Positions 1 through 11,669 of a stretch of 64,000 nt of DNA are shown here, piece by piece; within the stretch, counting starts at the first letter, position 1, and each line of letters begins with the position of its first letter. The notes beneath the pieces are model-generated. The model had not been told where the DNA came from and did no database searches. It saw only the letters and a list, made by a program, of their open reading frames with translations. The translations under genes and the position numbers were made by a program. The DNA comes from Cervus elaphus (lineage: Eukaryota; Chordata; Mammalia; Artiodactyla; Cervidae), in the NCBI RefSeq assembly GCF_910594005.1, contig NC_057843.1, positions 30,539,001 to 30,603,000 on the forward strand. The letters are read 5' to 3'.

Positions 1-1190
1 TCCATCATAAGTGAATTGCCTCAAGAGAATTTCTTCATTTTCATGACATTTCTAATCAGAAAGGATTGATCTTAACTCTAGACTGCTCCTTTACTAATCT
101 TGTTCAATTATTTGCTAATGTCTTTAAGATTATTTTACTCATCTAAGGCTGGATAGACTGGCTCTATATATGTGAAGAGTGCCTTCTCCTTGGGGATATA
201 TATTCCATATATGCTGCAAAAAGCTATTTGCTAATGCCTAGATTAACAAGGAACCAGGTGATTGTAGAAAGACCATTAATTAATATATATTTAAATATTC
301 AATTTTATTAGTCTGGGCCATCAAGTTAACAGCATGCAGTATCAAAAGACATAAAAATGCTAATTAATAAAGAAAAATTAACTTTGATAATTTTTGGAAT
401 GTTTTTGAAAGTATCCTTTTTTTTCCCCTTGTTCTATCCATGGCTCCCCACCTTCCTCCTCCTTCATCCAAGTGGCTGCTGCTCTGATTGTCTGTTATTC
501 GATCAACAATTAACCCCAGGGAACAGAATATAGGATTTCCCAGGAAGGCATTATTAGCCTCCTTTCCTGCAGACATTGTGGTGCTTCTTGGGAAGAGAAA
601 CTCAGATTAGCTACCAAAAGGTAAGATAGAACTGGGGGGGTGCCTACTCAGACTTGGGTAGAAGGCAAGGAGGGTGGCAGTTTACAACAATTATACTTTA
701 TAGTCCTGAAAGGATTAAACACATACACACCCAGTTAATTTGACCCCAGGAGGCATGTAAGCGATTTTCTTCCCCTAAGTAATTCTGTCAAATGTATCCA
801 TGTTTTCATTAACTGCTGAAATAATTTTTTCTATTCATTGCAGGGTTATACTGTACTTTTTTGTGTTAATAAGTATTTATCCTCTTACTTTATACTATTA
901 CAGTCATTAACTGCGGTGTGTAAATGTGCTCGTTATTACTGTCTAACTTTTGTTGAAAAAAAGCACAATAAAGGAGTGAAGGTGAAAAAAACATGACATA
1001 AAAAGCATGCAGCCAGCGTTTCCTGCCAAGTAGCAGGGCACTGAATTCATGACATTTAGTTTCTGTGCCCAACAGCTATGTCCTGTGGTTTTATTGAAAG
1101 AGAATACTGATCAGCCCAGGGAACATAATATTCTTGAGAATTGCACATCTTGGATTTGAAGAAAATGAGAAATTGGAGGGAAAAATATCC
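1..1190. other. Unassigned AT-rich sequence
   Basis: I recognise no gene, RNA or repeat family here. The stretch is AT-rich with short homopolymer runs. It contains short open frames without any recognisable domain, and no CpG cluster. It may hold very old repeats that a profile search would pick up. Confidence 0.4.
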
Positions 1191-1201
1191 ATGAGGTTCT
1201 T

Positions 1202-1518
1202 TCTCTCTCTCCTTCCTTCCTTCACTACCCTCCACTTGTTCTTTCTCTTTTTTCTTGTTTTGTTTTTTTTTTTTAATTAGAATATAATTGCTTTGCAATG
1301 TGTTAATTTCTGCTGCACAACAGCATGAATCAACTACAAGTATACATACACGCCCTCCCTCGCGAGCCTCCCTCCCGAGCATCCTGCATCCCAGCCCTCT
1401 CAGCTGTGTGCAGCTCTTTGCGACCCTGGGGACTGCAGCACGCCAGGCCTCCCTGTCCATCACCGACTCCTGGGGTTTACTCCAACCCATGCCTCTAGGT
1501 CATCACAGAATACTAACC
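1202..1518 (-). mobile_element. Ruminant L1 3' end fused to a BovB 3' tail
   Basis: Read on the plus strand, a pyrimidine-rich and poly-T tract (1202-1277) is followed by the reverse complement of a ruminant L1 3' end (about 1278-1397) and then directly by the reverse complement of the last 100 bp or so of a BovB (about 1398-1500: AGCTCTTTGCGACC, then CACGCCAGGCCTCCCTGTCC). A 10-bp direct repeat TGAGGTTCTT lies at 1192-1201 and 1519-1528. It could be a single target-site duplication around the whole composite, in which case the pyrimidine tract is the decayed poly-A tail. A separate BovB landing in the L1 is the alternative. The length of the L1 part is a visual estimate. Confidence 0.6.
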
Positions 1519-1528
1519 TGAGGTTCTT

Positions 1529-2860
1529 GGTTTTTTTTCTGTTTAAGGAAACAATTTAAGATACTGTAACTATGCACCAGAAAGGCATCAGATGTAATAT
1601 ACAGACAAGATAAAGTAGCTTCCTCTCAGAAGTATCCGTTTGGAAAGTTGGTTACCACACAGAAAAAAAAAATGTACAACGTTAAGAACTAACCATAAGG
1701 AAAAGTGAAATTAAATGCTGGTAAGTGATACAAAAAGAATAAGCATTAAGGAGGAACAAATGCATGTATACATGGCTCAGTTACTTAAAAAAAGTCTCAT
1801 AGCTGTCAAAGCACTTCACGGATGTTGTGGATAAGCAATGTCTTGAATATGACTTTTTTTTTGTACACAATATTTTAAAGGAAACAAAATCTGGGGATTT
1901 TGCAAGTGCAGCCTTTTCACTATGCAGTATGTTAATGCGTCAGATTGGTTGTGCTGTTGAACAGCTTGAGGGAATGGCAGTATTTTAATAATATTATGTG
2001 GTAACCTGGCCTTTATAAATCATCTTTGTTTACCTGCAAGATGGTATTAGCTTAAGTACAGAAATGTCACTTCTATAGGTATGTATCCTCATTTGATTTT
2101 GTATTTGTATTAACAAAGTAGCATTAATGTCTTTTTTTAAGGAGAGGAATTAGATTTGGAGGCGAGGAATGATGACTATTGAAGAGAAAAACAGCTGTGA
2201 CTCCGTAGGTGTGAAGGTTGAATGTTGGCTCCAGTTAATTCTTATCATTTTATATTTTTTCACCATGAGAAGGCTGGCTCAATTTCTTACTAGTTACAAC
2301 TGAAAGGCAACAATAATGGAGCATCATGGAAGTATATCTGCTGTCCTGTTTCTTTGTCTTGAGTTATTCTAAAATCTGTCTCACACACATTATTTAAAGA
2401 AGGGCCATTGGGACAGATGGAGAAACTGAAGCACAGAAAGCTTAGCTCTGAGCAGTGGTTAGCTCTGAACTTATTTATGCTTCATGCAGAGTGTATTAAA
2501 AGAAAATATACATGTTTTTACTCCATTTTAGTGTTTTCTTCTCTGCATCAGATATTTTCTGTGTATGGTGATTGGTTTTAAAAATGCCTTCTTCTGAATG
2601 TCTGCGGGAAGGTGACAGTGCTGGCTGCCACACCCCCTCTCGACAGCATCCCCTGCAGGAGGGCTGTTGTCAGTCTTGTCCACTACGATGAATTATGCAT
2701 AACTGGAGGGTAGTTTCTTGGCATGGAAAAAGTGTGACATGTTAGATTAAAATTAAATATTGAGCAGGCTTCTTCCTAGAGACATGAATCAAAGGAAGAT
2801 GCTTCTTTTTCACCAGTGAGTCTGGAAGCTTCCTGTTGTGAGTTTTTGCAAAAGGACTCA
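1529..2860. other. Unassigned sequence with a possible MIR scrap
   Basis: Mostly AT-rich sequence with no recognised gene. At about 2395-2460 the string GGAGAAACTGAAGCACAGAAAG resembles the reverse complement of the MIR core, so a minus-strand MIR fragment is possible. Nothing else is recognised. Confidence 0.35.
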
Positions 2861-2867
2861 CAAAGGA

Positions 2868-2940
2868 ATGACCGTCGCAACATGGCCCCGAACGCGGAGG
2901 GCATCATGCCCCGCTCCGTCCGCCATGCAGGTTGGTGTCC
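2868..2940. other. CpG-dense micro-patch
   Basis: About eight CpG dinucleotides fall within some 60 bases (2873-2932), in surroundings that are AT-rich and CpG-poor. The plus frame starting at the ATG at 2882 stays open to the TGA at 2987-2989, and a donor-like CAG/GTTGGT lies at 2927-2935. The peptide is not recognised. It could be a small regulatory island, an unannotated first exon, or a scrap of processed transcript. No TATA box or Inr element decides between these. Confidence 0.3.
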
Positions 2941-2959
2941 TAGCAGCAAGGAGATCCTA

Positions 2960-5040
2960 GCAGCGCTCAGAAAGGACTTGGTGATCTGAATCTTTCTGTA
3001 ACTCTGCTGCTCTTTCCTTGCGCCCTTTATCGCCTTTGTTTGAGTGGGGCCTGCACTGAACCCGCAGATCCATTAGGGGCAATTCTATAGCAAATTGCAA
3101 CAGTAATGATGTCAGCCATGAAACTCAGAGGAAAACACCCCAAAGGATTCCCCTTTCCCCTCCTCACCCAGGAAAGCCCAGTGAGCAAGCACAGAAGGCA
3201 GCAGAAGCCTGCTGAGAGAAGATGAAGGACCCACTCAGAGCCACTCAGGTGGGCCTGGGAAGGGGAGAGAGGAAATACAATAGCTATTGAGCAAAACAAC
3301 CAACCTTCTCTGGAAATATCACCTCCAAATTTAACTTGCATTTGTTGGTCAATTTCCTTATCAATTCCTTTCCCCCCCCCCTTTTTTTTTTGGTCACACA
3401 CTAGAAGAGAATCAATATACCGCCCTTGCTTTTCCAAGCAGAGTAAACCATGCACCAAAAAAGAGGTTATTTAGAATATGCCTGTTACAAACTTGACCCT
3501 CCCAAATGAATCCAGTATTTTCAAGACCCTGGACTAAAATCTCTCAGGCCCTTCTCCTGATATGGTAGCTGACGTTAAGCTCTGAGACTTGGCTAAGGAT
3601 GTCCTAGGTCATTGCTTTCTCAAGGATGGGCTTGCATCTGGGTGTTTATATCTCTGCAGACTAGAGGTTCCTTGGCAGATATTGGACCGCCGTCTCTGAT
3701 GGTGTTCCAGTGCCCCCTGAGGGCTTCTAAGTGTAATAAAAGCAAACGAAAATGTGACTTCATATGAAATAATTCACTGTGCAGGAACAAAGCTGAATAT
3801 GGGACTCAAAGGATCTCTGGAGTAAAGATTAACTGCCAGTCATCAGGAAACCTAAAGTCATTTGAAATAAGAGGTGCCACAAGCCAACAGATAGAAACCA
3901 TAAACACATACAATATTAATAAAGCAATTACCGTAAGTGCCATAACGTTCTGCTTAGCAAATCTCTTGCCACTTCAAGAAACATCTGTCTCCGCCACTAG
4001 AAATTACTGTTAAAAAAACCGAACCAAACAAAACAAGCTGTGCTTTATGTTTAGCTTTTCATTCAGTATCCTGATCAGCCAGTCCACTGCCAAAGCTTCA
4101 ATACCAATTTCATAGCCTATTCCCTGGGTTGGGTTTCCAACCAGTGTAGCCAATTGTACTTATCGTAAGCAGAGGAGCAATTAGCTGATGCACTGCGTTG
4201 TGCAATCTGCCTGGATCCAATCACGCATAATGTCTCAGGAGGGTGGGGAGGAAATTCAAGTGACCAGATGAATCCTTATTTAACCGCAACTGGCTTGAGC
4301 CTTAGCTTCCCCAAATCCTGAAAGTTGTTGGCTCCTTATACATTAAAAAAAAAAAATTCATGTTTAATTACAGGGCACATGCTAGTTACTTTGATGCTCG
4401 TCAATAAAATTCAGACAGGGCTGCTAGAGGGAGGAGTCATGGCGATGAATGCCCACCTTTTTCAGAAAACCAGCCTGACCTGGGTTCTGTTCCCTGTTTG
4501 AACAGGAATGACGCAGATTCTCTGAAAGTTTCCTTTTCCATATTTTAAGATAGGGAATTCAACTCCTTCCCATGTCACAGGGAATTCAGACAGAAACTTT
4601 TCGTGAAAATGCAGTGTATGGTGTAGAGAGCTCTAACAGGATAAAGATTTCCCAATACACAAGCTGTGGAACATTTTATCCTGGAACAGTTAACAGTTTC
4701 TTAGAAAATAGTTGAGAAGAAAGGCAACATCCCTAAGTAATCACTGACTCTTCTGTTGAAAAGAGACACAACAACAAGGTTGCGTGATTCAAGAAAGTGG
4801 GAATGAAGATTTGCTTCAATTATGAAGAAGATAAAGACTGTAGTGGTTTCTTAAATGGAAAGTTATGACAGAAGATAAAACTTCACACGTCTGCTACTTG
4901 GGGTTGTAGATCTGGGTGAGCAACTGGGTTAAGAAACGTTCACTCCGGTATTTAAATTAGAACCCTTCAAGTTATGTAAGTTTTTTTTTTTTTTTCACAT
5001 TTATCACAAAGTCCTGATTTAACTGATCACCAAATCCCTC
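2960..5040. other. Unassigned mostly single-copy-looking sequence
   Basis: No gene or repeat is recognised. There is a C-run followed by a T-run at 3370-3391 and a poly-T at 4981-4995. An open frame on the minus strand (3027-3458) codes for a peptide with no recognisable domain and is most likely chance. The 4060-4260 part has few homopolymers and includes a C/EBP-like TTGTGCAAT (4198-4206). It could be conserved non-coding DNA, but nothing in the window proves that. Confidence 0.35.
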
Positions 5041-5044
5041 TTCT

Positions 5045-5975
5045 TGTTATCTGTGTCATAAAATGGGCTTCCTCTTATTATTCTCCTCACTGACTTTGTT
5101 CAGGCTGTCTCCATTTTTGTCTAGACTTCAGTGACCTGCTGAACAATCTTTCTGCCTGTGGTCTCCTGTTCCTTTGATATGTTCCCCAAATTGGTAACAG
5201 TGTGTTTTTCTAAAATTCATGTCTGATGTATCATTTCCCACTGAAGTCTTCTGCAGGAACCCCCCACACCTAATGAACAAAGCCTGAGCTCTTTTGGTGG
5301 CCTGCTGAGCACTTATGATAGGGCCCTTTGCCTGACTTTTTGGTTCCATGTGTCCTCACTTCATACATGGTCCTTTCCTTCCAGACTACTTGCGGTTGCT
5401 AGAATATGACACTCCTTTGTGCCTGGCAACGTGTACTTCCTTTGTATGCCGTTCTTTACTCTTGTCCACAGACCAGTCACTTCTTATCCCTTCTCTTTAG
5501 CTTATTATTATAGATAATCCTGGGTTGGGTTTGCTGGTCACTTCTCTGCACACACCAGCTTTTAGAGTACCATTCTTAGTGTATATGAGATACAGCATTG
5601 TAACATACTAGAAAGAAGGGGGCTTTGGAATCAAACTTGAACTTAAGTCGTTTATAACCTACATAGCATATCATTTATACTCTTGGAAACCTAGTTTTCT
5701 CATTTGTCAAAAAGGAATAAGAATACTTAGTTTTTATGAGGATTAACAATAGCATGTATGAAATACACCATGCTATACTTGTAAGGGCTCACCATATAAC
5801 AGCCACAATAGATTACATCCTAATTGCTTTGTTAACTGTCTTCTTCATCTTGTTTAAACAATAACCTCCTTGAAAAAAGGGATTCTATCTTATTTTTTCT
5901 CGTTCATCAGTCTGGCCTCAGCATCTAGCAAAGAGCCTGGCACATAGCAATTGTATAATACATATTTGCTCAAAA
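5045..5975 (+). repeat. Old L2 LINE, sense, interrupted by a MIR
   Basis: The stretch 5270-5460 follows the L2 3' non-coding pattern: ACAAAGCCTGAGCTC, then a GGGCCCTTTGCC stretch, then a cysteine/proline-free CCTTTGTGCCTGGCAACG segment. After the MIR at 5595-5795, the L2 3' terminal pattern resumes at 5840-5975 with AATAACCTCCTTGAAAAAAG and GAGCCTGGCACATAGCAATTG. All of it is heavily diverged and non-coding. The left boundary is uncertain. Confidence 0.6.
5595..5795 (+). repeat. MIR SINE, sense
   Basis: The order matches MIR: GGCTTTGGAATCAAACTTGAACTTAAG (B-box-like region with TGAAC), then CCTAGTTTTCTCATTTGTCAAAAAGG, then TTATGAGGATTAACAATAGCATGTATGAAAT. It sits inside the L2 relic, so it either landed in it or the two decayed side by side. 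It is an ancient, inactive copy. Confidence 0.65.
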
Positions 5976-6820
5976 GATTAAAAAAAAAGATATATGAATG
6001 GTGAAATCTCTTTGAGAATTTGTACTGTAGCAGGATTAGAAATAATGCCATTGATAGTGTCTGTAAATCTCAATCATGTTTAAAATAGCATTTAATTTTA
6101 TGGTTCCTGAGCTTTCTTGTGCTGACAAAATAACGTCTTTGAAAGCTGTTTCTTCTAGAAGGACAGCCTGCTCTCACCATGAAACAAAGGCCTGTATGTA
6201 GCATAATCTCATGTTGACTTACCATCTTTCTCAGGTGGTTTGGGTGGAATCTGATAAATGGCTCTGAATCTTGACTTCTAGTTGGAACATTGCGTGTGAA
6301 GCAGAGAGTGGAAAGAGATAGGAGACGACCGGTCAATCAGAGGCCAGATGGAGGAGTGTGCTGCAGTTCGCATTTATAGCATGGACACCCCCCTTTCAGG
6401 GAGTTATTGAAGGATTTAAACAAGGATGTGACAGAACCAGATGTCTGCTTTAGCATTTTGTATGGAGAATGTGTACAGGATGATTCTCAAGAGAGTAAGT
6501 CTGAAGAATATCAGTTAGGAGGTTGTTGAAGGTGGTGAAGGGCTGAAATAAACAGAGATTGGGACAAGCTTCAAGGTCATGTGACTTGTGCGGTCACATA
6601 AGAATGGCCCCCCACTTAGAAAGGTCTGGGGCTAGCTTTCATGCTCTGTTATCATTGTCTTGAAACTTTTAATAATTTTCGATAAAAGGACCCAGCATTT
6701 TGCGCTTGACCCTACAAATTATGTAACTGGTCCTAGCAGAGGTAGTAGGAGGGAAATCATAATGGATGGGCCAGCACTCAGGAAGATAAGGTTCTGCTCC
6801 TCTTTGCTTTTCATTTACTG
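5976..6820. other. Unassigned sequence
   Basis: No recognised gene or repeat. Short open frames are present on the minus strand near 6070-6336, but they have no domain signature. Confidence 0.4.
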
Positions 6821-6821
6821 A

Positions 6822-7115
6822 TGTGTTTATTTATTTATTGGCTGCGCTGGGGCTTCATTGCTGAGTTCGGACATACTGTAGTTGTGACAAGTGGAGGCTA
6901 CTCTTCACTGTGGTGGCTTCTCTTGTTTCAGAGCACAGGCTCTAGGCACACTGGCTTAGTAGTTGTAGCTCGTAAGGCCTAGTAGTTGGGGCACATGAGC
7001 TTAATTGCTCTGCCGCATGTGGGATCTTCTTGGACCAGGCATTTAACCTATGTCCCTGTATTGGCAGGCAGACTCTTTTCTGTATATGTGATTTCCATAG
7101 TGACCCGAGGGACGT
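6822..7115 (-). repeat. CHR-2 type artiodactyl SINE, antisense
   Basis: The plus strand begins with a TTTATTTATTTATTGGCTGCGCTGGGG tract, then GATCTTCTTGGACCAGGC and CCCTGTATTGGCAGGCAGACTC. This is the reverse complement of the cetartiodactyl tRNA-Glu SINE family whose tail is poly-A/TAAA. The tRNA-like head lies at the right end (about 7020-7115) and is diverged. It is older than the Bov-tA copies in this window. Confidence 0.65.
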
Positions 7116-7965
7116 GTGGGTGTTGGGATGAGTGGACTAGAGAAGATTTAAGAATGTATTGTAGTAATATATAAAATAGTTACTATTAAGTTTCTGTCCT
7201 TCAATAAGAAAGTTTGGACATCTTATCCAAGCATTGGATAGTCGGGATTGACAAAGGATAGAAAAAAGTATCTCTGTTCTTCTATCATTCACTGATTAAA
7301 ACATAAAATTTTATCTTATGCCCAAGTGGGATAAAAATTACATAAAGGATGTTGGAAGCCCAAGGCCAATTCCTTCTAGCCTGAAGGATTTGTGACAGCA
7401 AGATGTAAGGGAGAGGCTTGAAGGGGAGCGTGTCCTCCTGGCCTTTAGGTTCCCATACAAGGCACAAGTTCACATGCCCTGAGAATGACATAGAGGCAAC
7501 GATGACCGTGAGAGCCTGGATTCTGCATCTCAGCAGCTGTCATTATTTTTCTGGAAGACTAGTATTTACTCTCGCCCCGTACCCCTTGCCAAACAAAACT
7601 CTCAAGCTTTGCTGCAATATTTGACTTTGGAGCAGAAAGTCCCAATACGGGTTGAGACTGGATTTCTTGACAGCCTGTTGTTGGGATGCTGCTCAGAGTC
7701 AAATTTAAGTGAATTAAAGAAAATAAAATGTGCTCTTTCTGTTACCTAAATATGAGGTTGCAAATTCATACCTGCTGCATAGACTAAAGCTAATGTCTGG
7801 TACTAAGAAGATAGAAATATTAAGATATAATCTTCATTGCAAGAAGCTAATTCCCTCATCAGAGTAGTTTTAAATATCTGAGATCACATCATTATATTCC
7901 TTCCTCATGTGTAAGTTTAATAGACTTTTATATTGGTAGGAGTTGTACAACCACAATATATGTGA
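7116..7965. other. Unassigned sequence
   Basis: No recognised gene, RNA or repeat. It is AT-rich and bounded on the right by the BovB stack. Confidence 0.4.
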
Positions 7966-7967
7966 AT

Positions 7968-8404
7968 AGTTGTTGTTGTTCAGTAGCTAAGTGTTGTTCA
8001 GTCCATGACCCCATGGACTGAAGCACTCCAGGCTCTTCTCTCCTCTATTGTTTCCCAGAATTTGAATTCATGTCTATTGAGTCAGTGATGATATCTCACC
8101 ATCTCATCCTCTGCTGCCTCCTTCTTTTGCCTTCAGTATTTTCCAGTATCAGGGAACCTTCCAATGAGTCGGCTCTTCACATCAGGTACCAAACAATTGA
8201 GGCCTCAGCTTCAGTACCAGTCCTTCCAGTGAATATTCAGGATTGGTTTCCTTTAGGATTGACTGGTTTGATCTCCTTGCTGTCCAAGGGCCTCTCAAAA
8301 GTCTTCTCCAGCACCACAATTTGAAAGCATTGATTCTTCGACGCTCAGCCTTCTTTACGGTCCAACTCTCACATCTGTACAGGACTCCTGGAAAAATCAC
8401 TGAA
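7968..8404 (-). mobile_element. BovB copy A, 3' end (outer layer of the stack)
   Basis: This is the reverse complement of the BovB 3' terminal 440 bp or so: CAGTCCATGACCCCATGGACTG, then CCATCTCATCCTCTGCTGCC, TCCTTTAGGATTGACTGG and CTCACATCTGTACAGG. Translated on the minus strand it gives the C-terminal BovB motifs CESWTVKKAERRRINAF and WTARRSNQSILKE (8182-8409). The copy stops at about 8404 and appears to resume at 9387. The gap is filled by another BovB in the opposite direction. Confidence 0.8.
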
Positions 8405-9386
8405 GCCACAAAATTAAAAGACGCTTACTCCTTGGAAAATAGCTATAATAAGTCTAGTTCAGTTCAGTCGCTCAGTTGTATCCAACTCTTTGCATCCCCA
8501 TGAACCACAGCACGCCAGACCTCCCTGTCCATCACCAGCTCCCAGAGTTTACCCAAACCCATGTCCATTGACTTGGTGATGCCATCCAACCATCTCATCC
8601 TCTGTCGTCCTCTTCTCCTCCTGCCTTCAATCTTTCCCAGCATCAGGGTCTTTTCCAATGAGTCAGCTCTTTGCATCAGGTGGCCAAGTATTGGAGTTTC
8701 AGCTTCAGCGTCGGTCCTTTCAATGAATATTCAGGATTGATCTCCTTTAGGATTGACTGGCTAGATCTCCTTGCAGTCCAAGGGACTCTCAAGAGTCTTC
8801 TCCAATACCACAGTTCAAAAGCATCAATTCTTCAGCGCTCAGCTTTCTTTATAGTCCAACTCTCACATCCATACATGACTAGACATTGTATTAAAAAGCA
8901 GAGACATCACTTTGCCAACAAAGGTCCATAGAGTCAAAGCTGTGGTTTTCCTAATAGTCAGGTATGGGTGTGAGTGTTGGACTATAAAAAAAGCCAAGCA
9001 ATGAAGAATTTATGCTCTCAAACTGTGGTACTGGTGAAGACTCTCAAGAATCCCTTGGAAAGCAAGGAGATCAAACCAATCAATCCTAAAGGAAATCATG
9101 CCTAAATATTCAGTGGAAGGACTGGTGCTGAAGCTGAAGCTCCAGTACTTTGGCTACCTGATGGGAAGAGCCAACTCATTGGAATAACCCCTGATTCTGG
9201 GAAAGATTGAGGGCAAGAGGAGAAGGGGGGCAACAGAGGATGAGATGGTGGGATGGCATCACCAACTCAATGGACATGAGTTTGAGCAACCTCCAGGAGA
9301 GAGTGAAGGACAGGGAAGCCTGGCATGCTACAGTTCATGGATCTCAAAGAGTTGGACAACGACTTAGCAACTGAACAATAACACCT
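8405..9386 (+). mobile_element. BovB copy C (middle layer), split by copy D
   Basis: A plus-strand BovB 3' fragment in two pieces. The left piece, 8411-8443, reads AAATTAAAAGACGCTTACTC. The right piece, 8884-9386, starts TATTAAAAAGCAGAGACATC and runs to the BovB 3' end (GAGTTGGACAACGACTTAGC, then AACTGAACAATAAC). The two pieces are nearly adjacent in a normal BovB, so they were one copy before D landed between them. C itself lies between the two parts of copy A. It is non-coding through frameshifts and stops. Confidence 0.75.
8456..8880 (-). mobile_element. BovB copy D (innermost layer)
   Basis: This begins with a clean BovB 3' end in reverse complement (GTTCAGTTCAGTCGCTCAGT) and continues to CACATCCATACATGACT, about 425 bp. 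It is closer to the recalled consensus than A or C, which fits it being the last arrival. C sequence lies directly on both sides. Only a short CTAG similarity is visible at the edges, so the target-site duplication is not firm. Confidence 0.8.
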
Positions 9387-10972
9387 AAAACCATAGGTTT
9401 GACTATATGGACCTTTGTAGGCAAAGTGACATCTCTTCTTTTTAATACACTGTCTAAAATCTGTCACTGTTTCCACTTTTTCCCCATCTGTTTGCCTTGA
9501 AGTAATGGGACTGGAAGTCATAATCTTAGCTTCTTTAATGTTGAGTTCCAAGCCAGTTTTTTCACTCTCTTTGTTTACCCTCATTAAGAGGCTCTTTAGT
9601 TCCTCTTTACTTTAGAGTGGTATCATCTGCGTATTTGAGGTTGTTGATATTTCTCATGGCAGCCTGAATTCCAGTTTGTGATTCATTCAGTCCAGCACTT
9701 TGCACGATGTACTCTGCATAAAAGTTAAATAAACAGGGCAACAGTATACAGCCTTGATGTACTCCTTTCCCAATTTGGAACCAGTCTGTTGTTCCCTGTC
9801 CAGTTCTAACTGTTGCTTCTTGATCTACATACAGGTTTCTCAGGAGGCAGGTAAGGTGGTCTGGTACTCCCATCTCTTTAAGAATTTTCCACAGTTGATT
9901 GTGATCCACAAAGTCAAAGGCTTGAGCATAGTCAGGGAATACAAGTGGATGTTTTTCTGGAATTCCCTTGCTTTCTTCATGATCCAGTGAATATTGGCTC
10001 TGGTTCCTCAAACTCAATGAATTTGATCTCTGGTTCCTCTGCCTTTGCTAAACCTAGCTGGTACATCGGTTCATGTACTGCTGAAGCCTAGCTTGAAAGG
10101 TTTTGAGTATAATCTTGCTAGCATGTAAAATGAGCACACTTGCACAGTACTTTGAACATTCTTTGGCATTGCCCTTCTTTGGGATTGGAATGAAAACTGA
10201 CCTTTTCCAGTCCTTTGACCACTGTTGAATTTTCCAAATTTGCTGACATATTGGGTGCAGCACTTTAATTACATCATCTTTTAGGACTTGAAATAGCTCA
10301 ACTGGAATTCCATTACCTCCACTAGCTTTGTTCATAGTCATGCTTCTTAAGGCCCACTTGACTTCACACTCCAGAATGTCCAACTCTAGATGAGTGACCG
10401 CCTTCATTATCTGGGTCATTAAGACCTTTTTTGTATAGTTCTTTGTATTCTTGCCACCTCTTCTTAATCTCTTCTGCCTCTGTTAGATCCTTACCATTTC
10501 TGTCCTTTGTCGTGCCCATGCTTGCATGAAATGTTCCCTTGATATCTCCAATTTTCTGGAAGGGATCTCTCCTTTTTCCTATTCTATTGTTTTCATTTTT
10601 TTTTTTTTTGCATTGTTTATTTAAGAAGGCTTTCTTACCTCTCCTTGCTGTTTTCTGGAGCTCTGCATTCAGTTAGTTATATCTTCCCCTTTCTACCTTG
10701 CCTTTCACTTCTCTTCTTTCCTCAGCTATTTCTTAAACAATCACTTTGCCATCTTGCATTTCTTTTTCTTTGGGATGTTTTTGGTCACTGCCTCCTGTAG
10801 GGTTACCACATTGGTCCATAGTTCTTAGGAACTTTGTGTACCAGATCTATCCTTTGAATGTCATCTCCATTATATAATCATAAGGGATTTGATTTAGGTC
10901 ATACCTGAATGGCCTAGTGGTTTTCCCTACTTTCTTCAATTTAAGCCTGCATTTTGCAATAAGGAGCTCATA
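9387..10972 (-). pseudogene. BovB copy A reverse transcriptase region, decayed
   Basis: Read on the minus strand this carries the BovB ORF2 reverse transcriptase and the linker before it. The 9607-10017 frame shows QGCILLPCLFNFYAEY and the catalytic YADD motif (codons at 9622-9633). The 10054-10419 frame shows NKASGGNGIPVELFQ and WSKDWKRSVFIPIPKKG, the region before the fingers. A stop lies just after YADD (frame ends at 9607), a frameshift separates the two parts, and a poly-T (10595-10610) interrupts the linker. The homology fades near 10972, so the endonuclease is missing. This is the upstream part of copy A, whose 3' end is at 7968-8404. It is not functional. Confidence 0.8.
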
Positions 10973-11669
10973 AGCAGTTACATATTGTTAAAACTGATAC
11001 ATTCTGTATTTCTTAACTGCCACAGTATAGGGTTTAACATTATAATGCTCCTTCATACCTTCTTTACAGTGTCTTTATTATAACTTTCCCTTTCATCTTT
11101 GTATAATTAAGAATTACTTGTTTTTATGGGATCCTAAAGGGAAATAGGAACTGCTAGGATAAGAAATAAAGTTGTTCCCGCCTACCTAGTTCGTATACAT
11201 TTGTGAGGAAATTTTAGGTTTGTGCAGTTCTTAGTACTTACAAAAATGAAGAACATCATCTCTTGCTGATAAAGGTATGGACCCATCACTTTTTATATTA
11301 ACTATTTTGTGCTTTTCCAAAACTGTGTATAAGATTCTAGAAGTGATGCCTCTCCATCTTGATGGTCCCAGGTGCCCAGGTCTTTAAATGCACCACACTG
11401 CATTTCTTACCAACAGCTCTAACTTAGTTAGGACTAGTGTAAGATTTGCATGTAAATAGATGCTTTTCTGATAGTTGGGCCACCACTCTTGAAGCCTGCA
11501 TCAGAACCAGATAGCAGTTATTTTCTCCTTATTTTTGTAATTGGTCCGCAGGCCTGTAAACACTAATATTAATAGCTATCTCTTATTTTTGATTTTTACT
11601 TCATTTTCTTGATTGTTGAAATCAAATATTTTCATTCTTAAAAAGTTAGAAACTGGAAAAGTACTTAGG
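10973..11669. other. Unassigned sequence
   Basis: No recognised gene or repeat between the BovB stack and the next SINE. An octamer-like ATTTGCAT is present near 11448 but has no supporting context. Confidence 0.4.

Noticed and set aside
1056..1521. Open frames on both strands (144 and 77 codons)
   Set aside because: They run across an L1 3' end, a poly-T tract and a BovB tail, so they are repeat artefacts.
3027..3458. Minus-strand open frame of 143 codons
   Set aside because: No recognised domain, low-complexity lysine/glycine run from a C/T tract, and no splice or promoter context. Most likely a chance frame.
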